This document shows positions 26,905-35,249 of a DNA stretch of 64,000 bases, piece by piece. The number at the start of each line of letters is the position of its first letter. Positions within the stretch are counted from its first letter, which is position 1. Below the pieces are notes generated by a model. It made no database searches, was not told where the DNA came from, and worked only from the letters and a program-made list of their open reading frames with translations. The translations under genes and the position numbers were made by a program. Source of the DNA: Myxococcus eversor (GTDB lineage: Bacteria; Myxococcota; Myxococcia; Myxococcales; Myxococcaceae); assembly GCF_010894455.1 (NCBI RefSeq), contig NZ_JAAIXY010000031.1, positions 1-64,000 of the forward strand, in the 5' to 3' direction.

Positions 26905-26984
26905 ACTCTAGCGCTCGACTTCCGCGCGGGGGAGTTCTAGCACTCGGACCGGGGCCGCGCCGCAAGGCCCGGGAGCGCTACGGG

Positions 26985-27926
26985 ATGATCCAGGTCTGTC
27001 TGCTGAAGGACGGAACCCTCTTCACCGGGGGTGAGGAACTGCTCGCCGAGGAGGGCCGGAAGTGGATTGACGTCCTCCACCCCGACGAGGCGGTGATGGG
27101 ACGACTGGCCGAGCGCTTCGGCCTCCACAAGCTGGCCGTCGAGGACTGCCTCCACCTGGACCAGCGGCCCAAGCTGGAGGAGTACCCGAACCATGTCTTC
27201 ATCGTCCTCCAGGGGTTCACCGCCGGGAAGGACGTGTGCGAGCTGACGCTGCATGAGCACCACTTCTTCCTCGCGAAGGAGTGGATCATCACCGTGCACG
27301 AGCTGCCCTTCGCGGGACTGGAGGCCGTCCAGCAGCGCATCCGCTCGGACCCGAACTCGACGCTCGGGCGCGGCACGGACTTCGTCCTCTACCTGCTGGC
27401 GGATGGACTGGTGGATGCGCAGTTCCCCATCCTCGACACCTTCAGCGACGAGTTGGAGGACCTGGAGGTGTCCATCTTCGAGCGGGCGGAGAAGTCCCAC
27501 CTGCAGCGCATCTTCGAGATGAAGCGGATGCTGGTGCAGCTACGGCGGGTGCTGTCACCGCAGCGGGACGTGGTGGGGCTGATGGCGCGGCGGGGCATCC
27601 CCTACGTCGACGAGCGCACCACCCTCTACTTCCGCGACGTGTATGACCACCTGGTGCGCCTGTACGAGCAGATTGATGCCGGGCGCGACATCCTGGGCAA
27701 CGTCATGGACGGCTACCTGTCCATGGTGGCCAACAAGACGAACGACATCACCAAGCAGCTCACCATCTTCGCCACCATCTTCCTGCCGCTGTCGTTCATC
27801 GTCGGATTCTTCGGGCAGAACTTCGATGCGCTGTCGAGTCGGGGGGCATACATCGCCATGTGGGTGATGATCATCGCCCTGCCCGTGGGCCTGTTCTTCT
27901 GGTTCAAGCACAAGCAGTGGCTCTGA
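26985..27926 (+). CDS. corA: CorA-family divalent cation transporter
   Basis: A 313-residue inner-membrane channel of the CorA/MIT family. A large N-terminal cytosolic domain (MIQVCLLKDGTLFTG onward) and a long helix precede the two C-terminal membrane segments (LTIFATIFLPLSFIVGFFG and MWVMIIALPVGLFFWF). The family GMN signature at the pore mouth reads GQN here (GFFGQNF), a variant found in some relatives. The tail ends in KHKQWL, a positively charged end like FKHKKWL of classical CorA. The ATG at 26985 follows GGGAG by nine bases. Mg is the default ion; Co, Ni or Zn cannot be excluded. Confidence 0.88.
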   Translation: MIQVCLLKDGTLFTGGEELLAEEGRKWIDVLHPDEAVMGRLAERFGLHKLAVEDCLHLDQRPKLEEYPNHVFIVLQGFTAGKDVCELTLHEHHFFLAKEWIITVHELPFAGLEAVQQRIRSDPNSTLGRGTDFVLYLLADGLVDAQFPILDTFSDELEDLEVSIFERAEKSHLQRIFEMKRMLVQLRRVLSPQRDVVGLMARRGIPYVDERTTLYFRDVYDHLVRLYEQIDAGRDILGNVMDGYLSMVANKTNDITKQLTIFATIFLPLSFIVGFFGQNFDALSSRGAYIAMWVMIIALPVGLFFWFKHKQWL

Positions 27927-27944
27927 GCCCCGCTTGGAGGACGC

Positions 27945-28730
27945 ATGCTGACCGTCACCGTGGATGGAATCCCGCTGCACTACCGCGACGTGGGCCAGGG
28001 TCTGGCCGTGCTGTTGCTACACGCCTTCCCTCTCAACGGCGACGCGTTCGACGCCCAGGTGAAGGCCCTGTCCGGGCGCTACCGCTTCATCGTCCCGGAC
28101 ATCCGGGGCTTCGGTCAGAGCAAGATTGGTGAAGGCCCCACCGAGATGTCCCGCATCGCGAGCGACGCGCTGGGGCTGCTCGATGCGCTGAACATCGACC
28201 GGGCCGTGGTGGGCGGCGTGTCCATGGGTGGCTACGCGGCCATGGCCCTGTTGCGCGAGGACGCGGGCCGGGTGGCGGGCCTCGTGCTGATGGACACGCA
28301 GTGCACCGCCGATGACGACGCGGGCAAGGCGAAGCGGGAGGCCTCCGCGAAAGAGGCCCTGGAGAAGGGACACGACGCCGTCATCCAGGCGCTGATGCCC
28401 AAGCTCATCTCCTCGCCTCCGGACTCGCCGGTGGGGCGCGTGGTGGAGGCGCAGATTCGCACGGCCTCTCGCGAGGGCATCGCCGCGGCTCAGCGAGGCA
28501 TGGCGCTGCGCCCGGACAGCAAGGACATCCTGGCGCGCTATGCCGGACCCGCGCTGGTGGTGGTGGGCGAGCACGACGCCATCACCCCGCTGGAGAAGGC
28601 GAAGCAGATGGTGGACCTCGTCTCCGGAGCGAAGCTGGAGGTCATCCCCGGCGCCGCGCACCTGTCCAACCAGGAGCGGCCGGAGAAGGTCAACGCGGCG
28701 CTCGACACGTTCCTCTCGTCGCTGCGCTGA
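27945..28730 (+). CDS. Alpha/beta-fold hydrolase
   Basis: A 261-residue classical alpha/beta-hydrolase. The oxyanion region is LLLHAFPLNG, the nucleophile elbow GVSMGG (catalytic Ser), the acid lies in VVGEHDAITP and the catalytic His in IPGAAHLSNQE. The intermediate DIRGFGQSK is typical of the esterase/3-oxoadipate enol-lactonase group. There is no signal peptide, so the protein is cytosolic. The ATG is 18 bp after the corA stop and preceded by GGAGG, which suggests co-transcription with corA. The substrate cannot be deduced. Confidence 0.88.
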   Translation: MLTVTVDGIPLHYRDVGQGLAVLLLHAFPLNGDAFDAQVKALSGRYRFIVPDIRGFGQSKIGEGPTEMSRIASDALGLLDALNIDRAVVGGVSMGGYAAMALLREDAGRVAGLVLMDTQCTADDDAGKAKREASAKEALEKGHDAVIQALMPKLISSPPDSPVGRVVEAQIRTASREGIAAAQRGMALRPDSKDILARYAGPALVVVGEHDAITPLEKAKQMVDLVSGAKLEVIPGAAHLSNQERPEKVNAALDTFLSSLR

Positions 28731-28733
28731 AGC

Positions 28734-29912
28734 TCAGGAGCCTCGCGCCTTCGAGCGCCGGGCCTCCTCCAGGACATGGTCCTTGAGCAGGTAGCCGAAG
28801 CCCGCGTTGTGGAGTCGGAGGAGCAGTTCCTGTCGGGTGGAGCCGAGCTTCTCCGCGGTGTCCTCCATGTTCCACGAGGACGCCGCGAGCTGTTGCAGCA
28901 GATATGCCCTGCGCGTCTGCGCGGCCGAGAGGCGGTAGGTCTTGAGGTACTCCAGGGTGCCATCGGGGCCGACGATGGCCTCGCCCAGGTGGTTCTCCTC
29001 CGAGGGAACCAGGCTGGTGTGGAAGTGCTGGAGCAGGAAGGGCCCGGCCTCGTAGACCTTGCGCGACGTCACCTCCACGCCGAACAGCCCGCCCGCCATG
29101 AAGCCGTGGAAGGCAGCCCAGTCCGCGCGCATGCGCGCCACCTCCGTGCGAAGGTCCTCCACGCTGGACACGCGCTTCGCGTCCAGGGGCAGGCCCAGCT
29201 CCGGGGCCTCCAGCAGATATCCGTACTGGAGCAGCAGGTCCCCGTAGAAGTCTTCGAGCAGCGTGCGGTGCAGCAGCCGGTAGTCGTCCGGATGCGCGAC
29301 GACGAATGCGGAGAGCAGCTCATCCGCGTTGAACAACAGCAACCCCACTTGCTGCTCGTGGACCTCGAAGGTGCGCAGCGCGCCGTCCAGCGCGGAGCTG
29401 GCCCACCCGGGTACGACGCCCTCGACTCGCGGACTCAGCCCGTGGGACAGGGCCTCCCGCGAATACTCCGCCCAGGCGATATCCGGCCCGCCGAAATGCA
29501 GCGCCAGGAAGCCCTCCATGGCGAGGTGCAGCGGCAGCATGCGCAACTGGTTGCGGTCTTCTCGGTGCACCATCCTGTGCAGCAGCCGCACGGAGAACGG
29601 GCCCACCTTCACCTTCTTGCCCTCGGGCGCCTGCAGGCGCGTGCCGTAGACGGCCTCCGCCTGTCGGTTGCCCCAGCTCACCACCATGCCGTGCGGAATA
29701 TAGGAGACGTACTTGAGCCCTCGGCTCGTCGGCGCGCCCTCCAGGGCCACCACCGACAGCGGCGCGTCCGAGTAGTCCCTCCGCGCGAAGCGAAGGTCTC
29801 CCTTCACCTCGTCCCGCAGCACCGGCACCAGGCGGATGCGGCCGAAGACTTGCGAGGGCGCCAGCCGCAGGCCCTTCGGCTCCAGGCGTTGAATGAGTCG
29901 CGTGTCCGTCAT
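28734..29912 (-). CDS. Protein with C-terminal Fis-type helix-turn-helix, coupled to a vWA gene
   Basis: A 392-residue cytosolic protein. The N-terminal 320 residues form a domain I cannot name (blocks such as RRDYSDAPLSVVALEG, YIPHGMVVSWGNRQ and LLHRMVHREDRNQ). The C-terminal stretch from about residue 336 (AYLLQQLAASSWNMEDTAEK, then LGSTRQELLLRLHNAGF) matches a Fis/HTH_8 DNA-binding helix-turn-helix. The ATG at 29912 overlaps the stop of the vWA gene upstream by ATGA. The pair therefore probably works together, with this protein as a possible DNA-binding or regulatory member. No AAA+ sigma-54 domain is present. Confidence 0.7.
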   Translation of the reverse strand: MTDTRLIQRLEPKGLRLAPSQVFGRIRLVPVLRDEVKGDLRFARRDYSDAPLSVVALEGAPTSRGLKYVSYIPHGMVVSWGNRQAEAVYGTRLQAPEGKKVKVGPFSVRLLHRMVHREDRNQLRMLPLHLAMEGFLALHFGGPDIAWAEYSREALSHGLSPRVEGVVPGWASSALDGALRTFEVHEQQVGLLLFNADELLSAFVVAHPDDYRLLHRTLLEDFYGDLLLQYGYLLEAPELGLPLDAKRVSSVEDLRTEVARMRADWAAFHGFMAGGLFGVEVTSRKVYEAGPFLLQHFHTSLVPSEENHLGEAIVGPDGTLEYLKTYRLSAAQTRRAYLLQQLAASSWNMEDTAEKLGSTRQELLLRLHNAGFGYLLKDHVLEEARRSKARGS

Positions 29913-31399
29913 GCCTCGCCCTCCTCCACACTCACGGACACTCCCGGTGCCGCGCTGGCGATCCTGTGTGCGTCCCGCTCCAGCCAGGACACCACCCTCG
30001 CGGAGAGGTAGCGCTCCAGCTCCGCCAGCGACGCGGTGCCCTCCGCGAAGCGCGCGAAGCCCAGCACCGTGGGCACGTCCTCCGCATCCCTCACGCCCAC
30101 CGTGGCCACCGCGCCACCAAACGAGCGCGGCGAGTACTCCTCCGCGTCGAAGACGGGGTTGACGTGCACCAGCGCCGTGCGGCGCCCCGGGTCCAACCGC
30201 TCGCGGAACACCCGCGTCAGCTCCGCCACGGCCTTGGGCGGGTCATTGTCGTAGCCGTCGGAGACGATGACCACCAGCTCCGCGCCCCACGCCAGTGCGT
30301 CCAGGAGCGGCGTGGCGAGGTCCGTCTGCCCGCGCGCGGTGACAAGCAACGGCTCCTCCACGGGGCACGTCCAGAAGGCGCGGTACTCGCGCGCGGAGGC
30401 GGACAGCAAATAGTGCGACGCCAGGGCCACGCCCAGTGGACGCCGCCGCTTCTGCAGCGAGCCCGACGAGGAGTAGCTGTTGTCCAGCACCGCCGCCACA
30501 CGCCCGAGAGAGGCCGGTGCCCGCGCCAGCACCCGCGCGGACGCACGCTCCAGCGCGGTGTGCAGCTCGTCCCGACGCGCCTCGCGGACCTCGTCCTTCA
30601 TCGACAGGACATAGAGGGCCAGCTTCGTCAGCGGCGCGCGCGACAGGTCCACCTGAGGCTCCACGGCGCCGTGGCGCGCGGCGGATTCCTGGAGGCGCAG
30701 CCGCTCCGCCTGGGTGAGCCGGGGCTCGATTCGCTGGAGGAACACGTCCCGGGGGACGCCGTGCTTTTGCGCCAACCCCTCCGCCACGGTGTAGGGCAGC
30801 TCGTAGAGCGCCTCCTGGGCGAAGTGGGCCTTGCGGAACGTCTCCAGCAACGGCTGCGTGTAGACGCGCTTCTTCCAGCCATGGAAGAGGAACGGGCCCA
30901 GCTCACCGTCCAGCTTCAGGTGGCCATGCACCACCGCCGCGCGCAGCTTGGCGCGGTACTTCACCGCATCGAAGGGGAGATTCGAGCGCCCCGCCAGGTA
31001 CTCGCGGGCAATGGCTCGGGCGCGGCGGTTGTTGATGTGCCGCGAGCGCAAGGACTCCAGCACCCGGAAGGCCCGCTGCGTCGGCAGACCGCGCAGCGCG
31101 GCGGCGATGAGCGAGCCTTCCTCCTGGCGCTCCACCGGGTCCGCCGGACTGCCGACGGCGAGCAGGTTGAGGATGATCTGCGCCTGGTTGAAGTGGTTGA
31201 TGCCCGCGGCGAGCGTGCGCCGGTACAGCCGCCGGTAGTTGCCGAGGATGTACTGGTGCAGGAACTCGATGGAGACCGACTGCCCGCGTGCGTCACCGTA
31301 GAACTCCCGCTGACCCGTGCAGGAGAAACACGCGTTGACGAACATCACCAGGTCCTCGCGGGCGACCTGTTCGATGCGGACTTCGGCGGCCACGGCCAT
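29909..31399 (-). CDS. von Willebrand factor A domain protein with helical N-terminus (Ro60/TROVE-like layout)
   Basis: A 496-residue cytosolic protein. Residues 1-290 are helical and repeat-like; residues about 300-430 are a vWA domain with an intact MIDAS: D306-x-S308-x-S310 (LDNSYSSSG), T359 (GQTDLATP) and D381 (VSDGYDN). The helical-plus-vWA order and length recall Ro60/TROVE RNA-binding proteins, but I cannot prove the TROVE assignment by eye. An early cluster NACFSCTGQ holds two cysteines. I choose the ATG at 31399, eleven bases after GGAGG; a GTG at 31408 is too close to that site. It is translationally coupled (ATGA) to the Fis-HTH gene. Confidence 0.75.
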   Translation of the reverse strand: MAVAAEVRIEQVAREDLVMFVNACFSCTGQREFYGDARGQSVSIEFLHQYILGNYRRLYRRTLAAGINHFNQAQIILNLLAVGSPADPVERQEEGSLIAAALRGLPTQRAFRVLESLRSRHINNRRARAIAREYLAGRSNLPFDAVKYRAKLRAAVVHGHLKLDGELGPFLFHGWKKRVYTQPLLETFRKAHFAQEALYELPYTVAEGLAQKHGVPRDVFLQRIEPRLTQAERLRLQESAARHGAVEPQVDLSRAPLTKLALYVLSMKDEVREARRDELHTALERASARVLARAPASLGRVAAVLDNSYSSSGSLQKRRRPLGVALASHYLLSASAREYRAFWTCPVEEPLLVTARGQTDLATPLLDALAWGAELVVIVSDGYDNDPPKAVAELTRVFRERLDPGRRTALVHVNPVFDAEEYSPRSFGGAVATVGVRDAEDVPTVLGFARFAEGTASLAELERYLSARVVSWLERDAHRIASAAPGVSVSVEEGEA

Positions 31400-31573
31400 C
31401 GCGCGCACTGCCTCCAGACAGGAGAGAGGAGCGCCGCTCGGGGAGAAGTGAAACGACCAGCGTGTCAGGCTCCAAAGGCTTGAATCGGAAGTCGCATCGG
31501 AGTCCCGCGAGCGGCGGCTCCGACGCTACCACACGTCCTGTCCCGAAGAGTCCTGACGCCCGCCCTCAGCGCC

Positions 31574-31957
31574 TCACGGCTGGCACGTCACCTCGGAGTT
31601 GTCGACCTCGCAAGAGGCACACGTCGCCGTCTCCACCAGGGTCCCCTGGCGGCACTCCAGCACGGCCTTGCCATCCTGGCGGCACAGCCCCCGGCCCTCG
31701 GAGCTGGAGGAGCAGGCATCCCCCGCGGCGTTGCCGGAGGTGTCGCACCGCACGGCCTCGTCGGACTCGCGGCAACCGAGCGGCCCGCGACAGGGGACCT
31801 CCCGCCACGTCCCGGAGCGGCACTCCAGGGCGAGGACATTCTCCTGACAGACAAAGGTGCCCGCCTCATCACAACTGTCTCCCGCGCTGGCGCCACCGCA
31901 GCCGGAGAGGAGGAGGGAGCCAACGACGGACACAAGGACGAAGAGAGAGCGGTTCAT
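31574..31957 (-). CDS. Cys-rich lipoprotein with two tandem repeats
   Basis: A 127-residue lipoprotein: MNRSLFVLVSVVGSLLLSGC gives the lipobox LLSGC. The mature part contains two similar 40-residue modules: GDSCDEAGTFVCQ..LALECRSGTWREVPCRGPLGC and GDACSSSSEGRGLCRQ..AVLECRQGTLVETATCASC. The regular cysteines suggest disulfide-bonded small domains exposed on the outer membrane. Such repeats are common in myxobacterial surface proteins. The start at 31957 is the ATG giving the signal peptide. It is 38 bp downstream of the M19 dipeptidase start region on the same strand but overlaps nothing. Confidence 0.8.
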   Translation of the reverse strand: MNRSLFVLVSVVGSLLLSGCGGASAGDSCDEAGTFVCQENVLALECRSGTWREVPCRGPLGCRESDEAVRCDTSGNAAGDACSSSSEGRGLCRQDGKAVLECRQGTLVETATCASCEVDNSEVTCQP

Positions 31958-31994
31958 GAGCTTGCGGCCAATATTTCGAGCGGACCGCCGCCGG

Positions 31995-32999
31995 TCAACC
32001 ACCCAGTGTCGACTGGAAGAAACGCCGGAAATTTCCTCCCATGACTCGTTCCACCCAGGACTCTGGATGTCGGCGCAGCAGTGCCGTGGTGAGCAGGTGC
32101 AAGTCGGTGACGTCCTTCATCCCCCGTGGCAGCGGCACCATTCCGTCGTAATCCGAACCCAGGCCCACGCCCTCCTCGCCCATGACGTCCACCGCGTGTT
32201 CGATGTGGCGGACCACGTCATCCACCGCGTCACCCCCTAGATAAACGGGGGCGAAGATGATGCCCACCACCCCGCCCCGGTCCGCGATGAAGCGCAGCGA
32301 GGCGTCGCTCAAGTTGCGCCACCCTCCCCCCGCGGCGCGCACGCCCGTGTGCGAACAGAAGAACCGCACCGTGGGGTGGGTGAAGAGATTCTCCAACGTG
32401 CGCTCGGAGGCGTGCGCCACGTCCACGCTCAGCCCCAGCCGGGCCATCTCCTCCATCACCTGATGCCCCAGGGACGTCAGGCCCCGGTTGCCCATCATCG
32501 GGAAGGAGGAGCCTCCCAGGTCATTGTTCGACAGGTGCGTGAGCCCCATGAAGCGCACGCCCCGGCGGTGCAGCTCCGCCAGCCGCTCCACCTGTCCTTC
32601 AATCGCATGCCCGCCCTCCACGCCCAGCACCGCGGACAGCCGCCCCCGGGCGAGGTTGTCCTCCAGGAGGGACGCCGTCGTGGTGATGCGCGCCGCGTCC
32701 TCGGAACGACGGCAGAACTCCTCCATGCGCTCAATCTGCCAGAGGGCGCGAGTCCACTCGCTCGCGCGTGCCTCCCGGGGCCAGCCGCGCCACGCGGCGA
32801 ACACCGGGAAGCCACCGATGAACGGAAAGCCCCGGGTGACGATGGTGAAGCATTGAAGCTTCACCCCCGCCTCCCGCAGCCGGGGAAAGTCCACGTGCCC
32901 TTCGTCCGAGCGCGCGCACAAGTCCCGGTTCCACATGAGGGAGTCCGCGTGCCCGTCCGCGATGCACCAGCGCTGGTGAAGTTCGTTCACGTCGCCCAT
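31995..32999 (-). CDS. Membrane dipeptidase family (peptidase M19) zinc hydrolase
   Basis: A 334-residue amidohydrolase-fold enzyme. The metal ligands of M19 are visible: H17 and D19 (ADGHADSL), E128 (GVEGGHAI), H196 (DVAHAS) and H217 (SHTGVRA), with D283 in GSDYDGM. All needed for a binuclear zinc centre are present. Family members hydrolyse dipeptides, including D-amino-acid and beta-lactam substrates. No signal peptide is seen, so it acts in the cytosol. The ATG at 32999 starts immediately before the conserved CIADGHAD region. It lies 75 bp after the kinase-like gene on the same strand. Confidence 0.9.
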   Translation of the reverse strand: MGDVNELHQRWCIADGHADSLMWNRDLCARSDEGHVDFPRLREAGVKLQCFTIVTRGFPFIGGFPVFAAWRGWPREARASEWTRALWQIERMEEFCRRSEDAARITTTASLLEDNLARGRLSAVLGVEGGHAIEGQVERLAELHRRGVRFMGLTHLSNNDLGGSSFPMMGNRGLTSLGHQVMEEMARLGLSVDVAHASERTLENLFTHPTVRFFCSHTGVRAAGGGWRNLSDASLRFIADRGGVVGIIFAPVYLGGDAVDDVVRHIEHAVDVMGEEGVGLGSDYDGMVPLPRGMKDVTDLHLLTTALLRRHPESWVERVMGGNFRRFFQSTLGG

Positions 33000-33074
33000 A
33001 GGCGCATCAGTCTGCCTGTCCGCGCGCGCCAGACAAGCACCCTTCCCACGCCCCGCTCTCCGCCAACACCCCGC

Positions 33075-34208
33075 TCACGACCCGGCCATGGACGCGCCAC
33101 CCAGCCCCGACGCGGTGGGGAGCCCCTCGTCCGAGGACAACACGTCCGCGGAGCGCCTCCGGGAGCGCGCGTCCAGACGCACCTGATTCGCCTCACGGGC
33201 GGCCTCTGAAGGCCCGTATGCGTAGCCCCGTCCGACCAGCACCGCGCGCAGCGAGTCCCGCAGCTCCAGCGCCGTCTGGAATCGCTCCTCCGGCTCGCGG
33301 CGCAGAAGGCGCGCGAGGATGGCCCGCAGGGGCGAGGACACGGCGCGCGTGGCGTGGTCCACGTGCTCCGGAGCGAAGCACGCCATGCGCGCCGCCATCT
33401 GGGGCGCTGACAGCCAGCTCGGGCTCTCCGCCAGGAGTGTTTCCGCGTCCGGAGCCGGACCGGCCGCCAGCGCCGCGCGCTCCACCGCCTCCAGGTCCAG
33501 CAGATGCAACCCCGTGAGCAGCTCCAGCAGCACCACGCCCAGCGAGAACAGGTCCGAGCGTCCATCCAGCGGCTGACGCAGCAGCGCCTCCGGAGAGGCG
33601 TACGCCAGGTCTCCCCGGATGACGTGGGCCTCGGTGGCCACACGCCCCGGTAGCCGGGCCCAGGCCAGGGCGAAGTCCGCCAGCTTCACGTGGCCTCTCA
33701 CATCCAGCCGCAGCGTGCGCGGACTGACGTCGCGGTGGACGAGTCCCAGCGGCCGGCCGCGATCATCCTCCAGCGTGTGCGCGTGGTGGAGCGCGTCCGC
33801 CACCTCCGCGCCCACATAGGCGGCGAACGCCTCCGAGAGCGGCCGCCGCCGCAGCGCCGCGAAGCTGACCAGCGTCTCCAGGCTCTGCCCCTCCACGTAC
33901 TCCATGACGAGGTGGGGCAGCCCCTCATGCACCCGCACCAGGAACACCTGGGCGATGGCCGGATGGGACAGCCGCATCAACAGTTTGACCTCCTCGCGAA
34001 GCCGCGCCCGTCCCAATTCGTCGCCCGCGTCTTGCAGGCGCTTGATGAGCACCAGGTCTCCTGGCGTGTCCAGGTAGTGCCTGCGCGCGATGAGCAGCTC
34101 TCCCGAGCCGCGCGCGCCCAGGTACCGGATGAGTTCGTACGCCGTGGCGCCGGTGGTGAAGAGGATGAAAGGTCTGGCAGGGGGTTGTGCAGGGTGGTGG
34201 GTGCCCAT
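33075..34208 (-). CDS. Degenerate Ser/Thr protein kinase (Pkn-like, possible pseudokinase)
   Basis: A 377-residue cytosolic kinase-fold protein. The glycine loop (GARGSGELLIARR), the ATP-anchoring Lys K56 (LVLIKRL), the helix-C Glu E73 (REEVKLL) and HRD (158-160) are present. The Asn expected five residues after HRD is Thr (HRDVSPRTL), and DFG is replaced by DFA (178-180). ASPE replaces APE. Loss of the Asn and of the DFG glycine suggests weak or absent catalysis, although such changes do not always abolish it. No membrane segment or extracellular sensor follows; the tail is basic and low-complexity. The ATG at 34208 gives the shortest sensible start; upstream starts to 34289 are in frame. 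Confidence 0.8.
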   Translation of the reverse strand: MGTHHPAQPPARPFILFTTGATAYELIRYLGARGSGELLIARRHYLDTPGDLVLIKRLQDAGDELGRARLREEVKLLMRLSHPAIAQVFLVRVHEGLPHLVMEYVEGQSLETLVSFAALRRRPLSEAFAAYVGAEVADALHHAHTLEDDRGRPLGLVHRDVSPRTLRLDVRGHVKLADFALAWARLPGRVATEAHVIRGDLAYASPEALLRQPLDGRSDLFSLGVVLLELLTGLHLLDLEAVERAALAAGPAPDAETLLAESPSWLSAPQMAARMACFAPEHVDHATRAVSSPLRAILARLLRREPEERFQTALELRDSLRAVLVGRGYAYGPSEAAREANQVRLDARSRRRSADVLSSDEGLPTASGLGGASMAGS

Positions 34209-34330
34209 TTCGAATGACTGCTCCAGGGTATGAAGGTCCTCCCCAAGGTTGGGAAGGCGTGAGGAAACCCCACGCATCCTTCCTACCACCCAGGTCCGAC
34301 ACGCCCTTCCAACCTCTTGGAATGGATTCA

Positions 34331-34367
34331 GGGAAAAAAGGGAACGGCCCCCACCGAAGTGGGAGCC
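34331..34367 (-). terminator. Rho-independent terminator of the coiled-coil lipoprotein gene
   Basis: On the minus strand GGCTCCCAC, a TTCG tetraloop and GTGGGGGCC form a 9-bp stem (34346-34367, one G-T pair). It is followed by GTTCCC and a run of six T. This is a complete intrinsic terminator about 50 bases after the stop of the gene ending at 34415. Confidence 0.85.
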
Positions 34368-34414
34368 GCCCCGGGTCCATCCGTTACGGGAGACGAACCG
34401 CCAACAGCGGCGGA

Positions 34415-35008
34415 CTACTGGTTGGTGGGCGTCACGACCTTGGTGACGCTCAGCTCGCGGACCACCATGTCCTTGCCGTCCAGCACGTACGAGGCGCGGA
34501 CCTGGTCACCCTCCTTGATGTCCTTCACCTTCACGGCGCGGTTGTCCTGGAGGATGCGGCTCTGGTCGTTGGTCTTCAGCTTGAGCTGACGGTTGTTGGT
34601 GGTGTCCACCAGGGTCAGCGAGTCACCGCTGGTGGAGAGCACGCGGCCCTGGACGCTGGTGGCGGCCATGGTGGCCCCCGCCGCGCCGGAGCCGCCCGTG
34701 GCCAGGTCCTCGTTCAAGTCGCGCTGCGCCTCGGCCAGGTCGTTCTGCTCATCGCGGACGTCCTCCTGGGCGCTGGCGATCTCCTTGTTCGCCTCGCGAT
34801 GCGTCTCCGCGATGTCTTCCTGCGCGTTGCGCTGCGTGTCAGCGATGTCCCGCTGCTCCTCCTGACGGGCCTGCGCCGTCTCCTGGCGAGCCTCCGTCTG
34901 CGCCTCCGCGACGTCCTGCTGCTGCTCCGCGACGTTGTCCCGCTTGCTGCAACCGGAAACCATCGCCAGAGCCGCAACCGCACCGACCGCCATCATGAGC
35001 TTGCGCAT
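34415..35008 (-). CDS. Coiled-coil lipoprotein
   Basis: A 197-residue lipoprotein. MRKLMMAVGAVAALAMVSGC gives the lipobox VSGC. Residues 22-105 are a long charged coiled coil rich in Gln, Glu, Asp, Ala and Arg (for example EQQQDVAEAQTEARQETAQ). A Gly/Ala linker and a small beta domain follow (SVQGRVLSTSGDSLTLVDT, LKTNDQSRILQDN, GDQVRASYV). The layout resembles Lpp/YgdI-like or outer-membrane-tethering proteins that contact peptidoglycan, but I make no firm assignment. The 5' leader is about 240 bases from the previous gene and contains a perfect hairpin (35036-35054). A clear terminator follows the gene. Confidence 0.82.
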   Translation of the reverse strand: MRKLMMAVGAVAALAMVSGCSKRDNVAEQQQDVAEAQTEARQETAQARQEEQRDIADTQRNAQEDIAETHREANKEIASAQEDVRDEQNDLAEAQRDLNEDLATGGSGAAGATMAATSVQGRVLSTSGDSLTLVDTTNNRQLKLKTNDQSRILQDNRAVKVKDIKEGDQVRASYVLDGKDMVVRELSVTKVVTPTNQ

Positions 35009-35035
35009 TTTGTTCCGCCCCTTTCGGTAGGCTTG

Positions 35036-35054
35036 CGGGAGAGCATGTCTCCCG
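35036..35054 (-). repeat. Hairpin in the 5' leader of the coiled-coil lipoprotein gene
   Basis: CGGGAGA, loop GCATG and TCTCCCG form a perfect 7-bp stem 28 bases upstream of the ATG at 35008. It could stabilise the leader or affect translation. No known riboswitch or regulator site was recognised in the 240-bp gap (35009-35249). Confidence 0.35.
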
Positions 35055-35249
35055 GTGTTGGGCAGAAAGTGAGCGCTCCTCTCGCACTTGCACAGGGCTT
35101 GCGCGAAGCGTTTGGAAGACACAGGGGCGTCGATCTACGCACGAGGGCCCCGGTCGCCCGGCCGCTCTCCGTGGGAACAATCCCCGGTACTAGCCCGCGC
35201 GGGGAACGAAGGTGCCCAGGCAGGCACGCTTCATTCCCACCTCGCGCGA

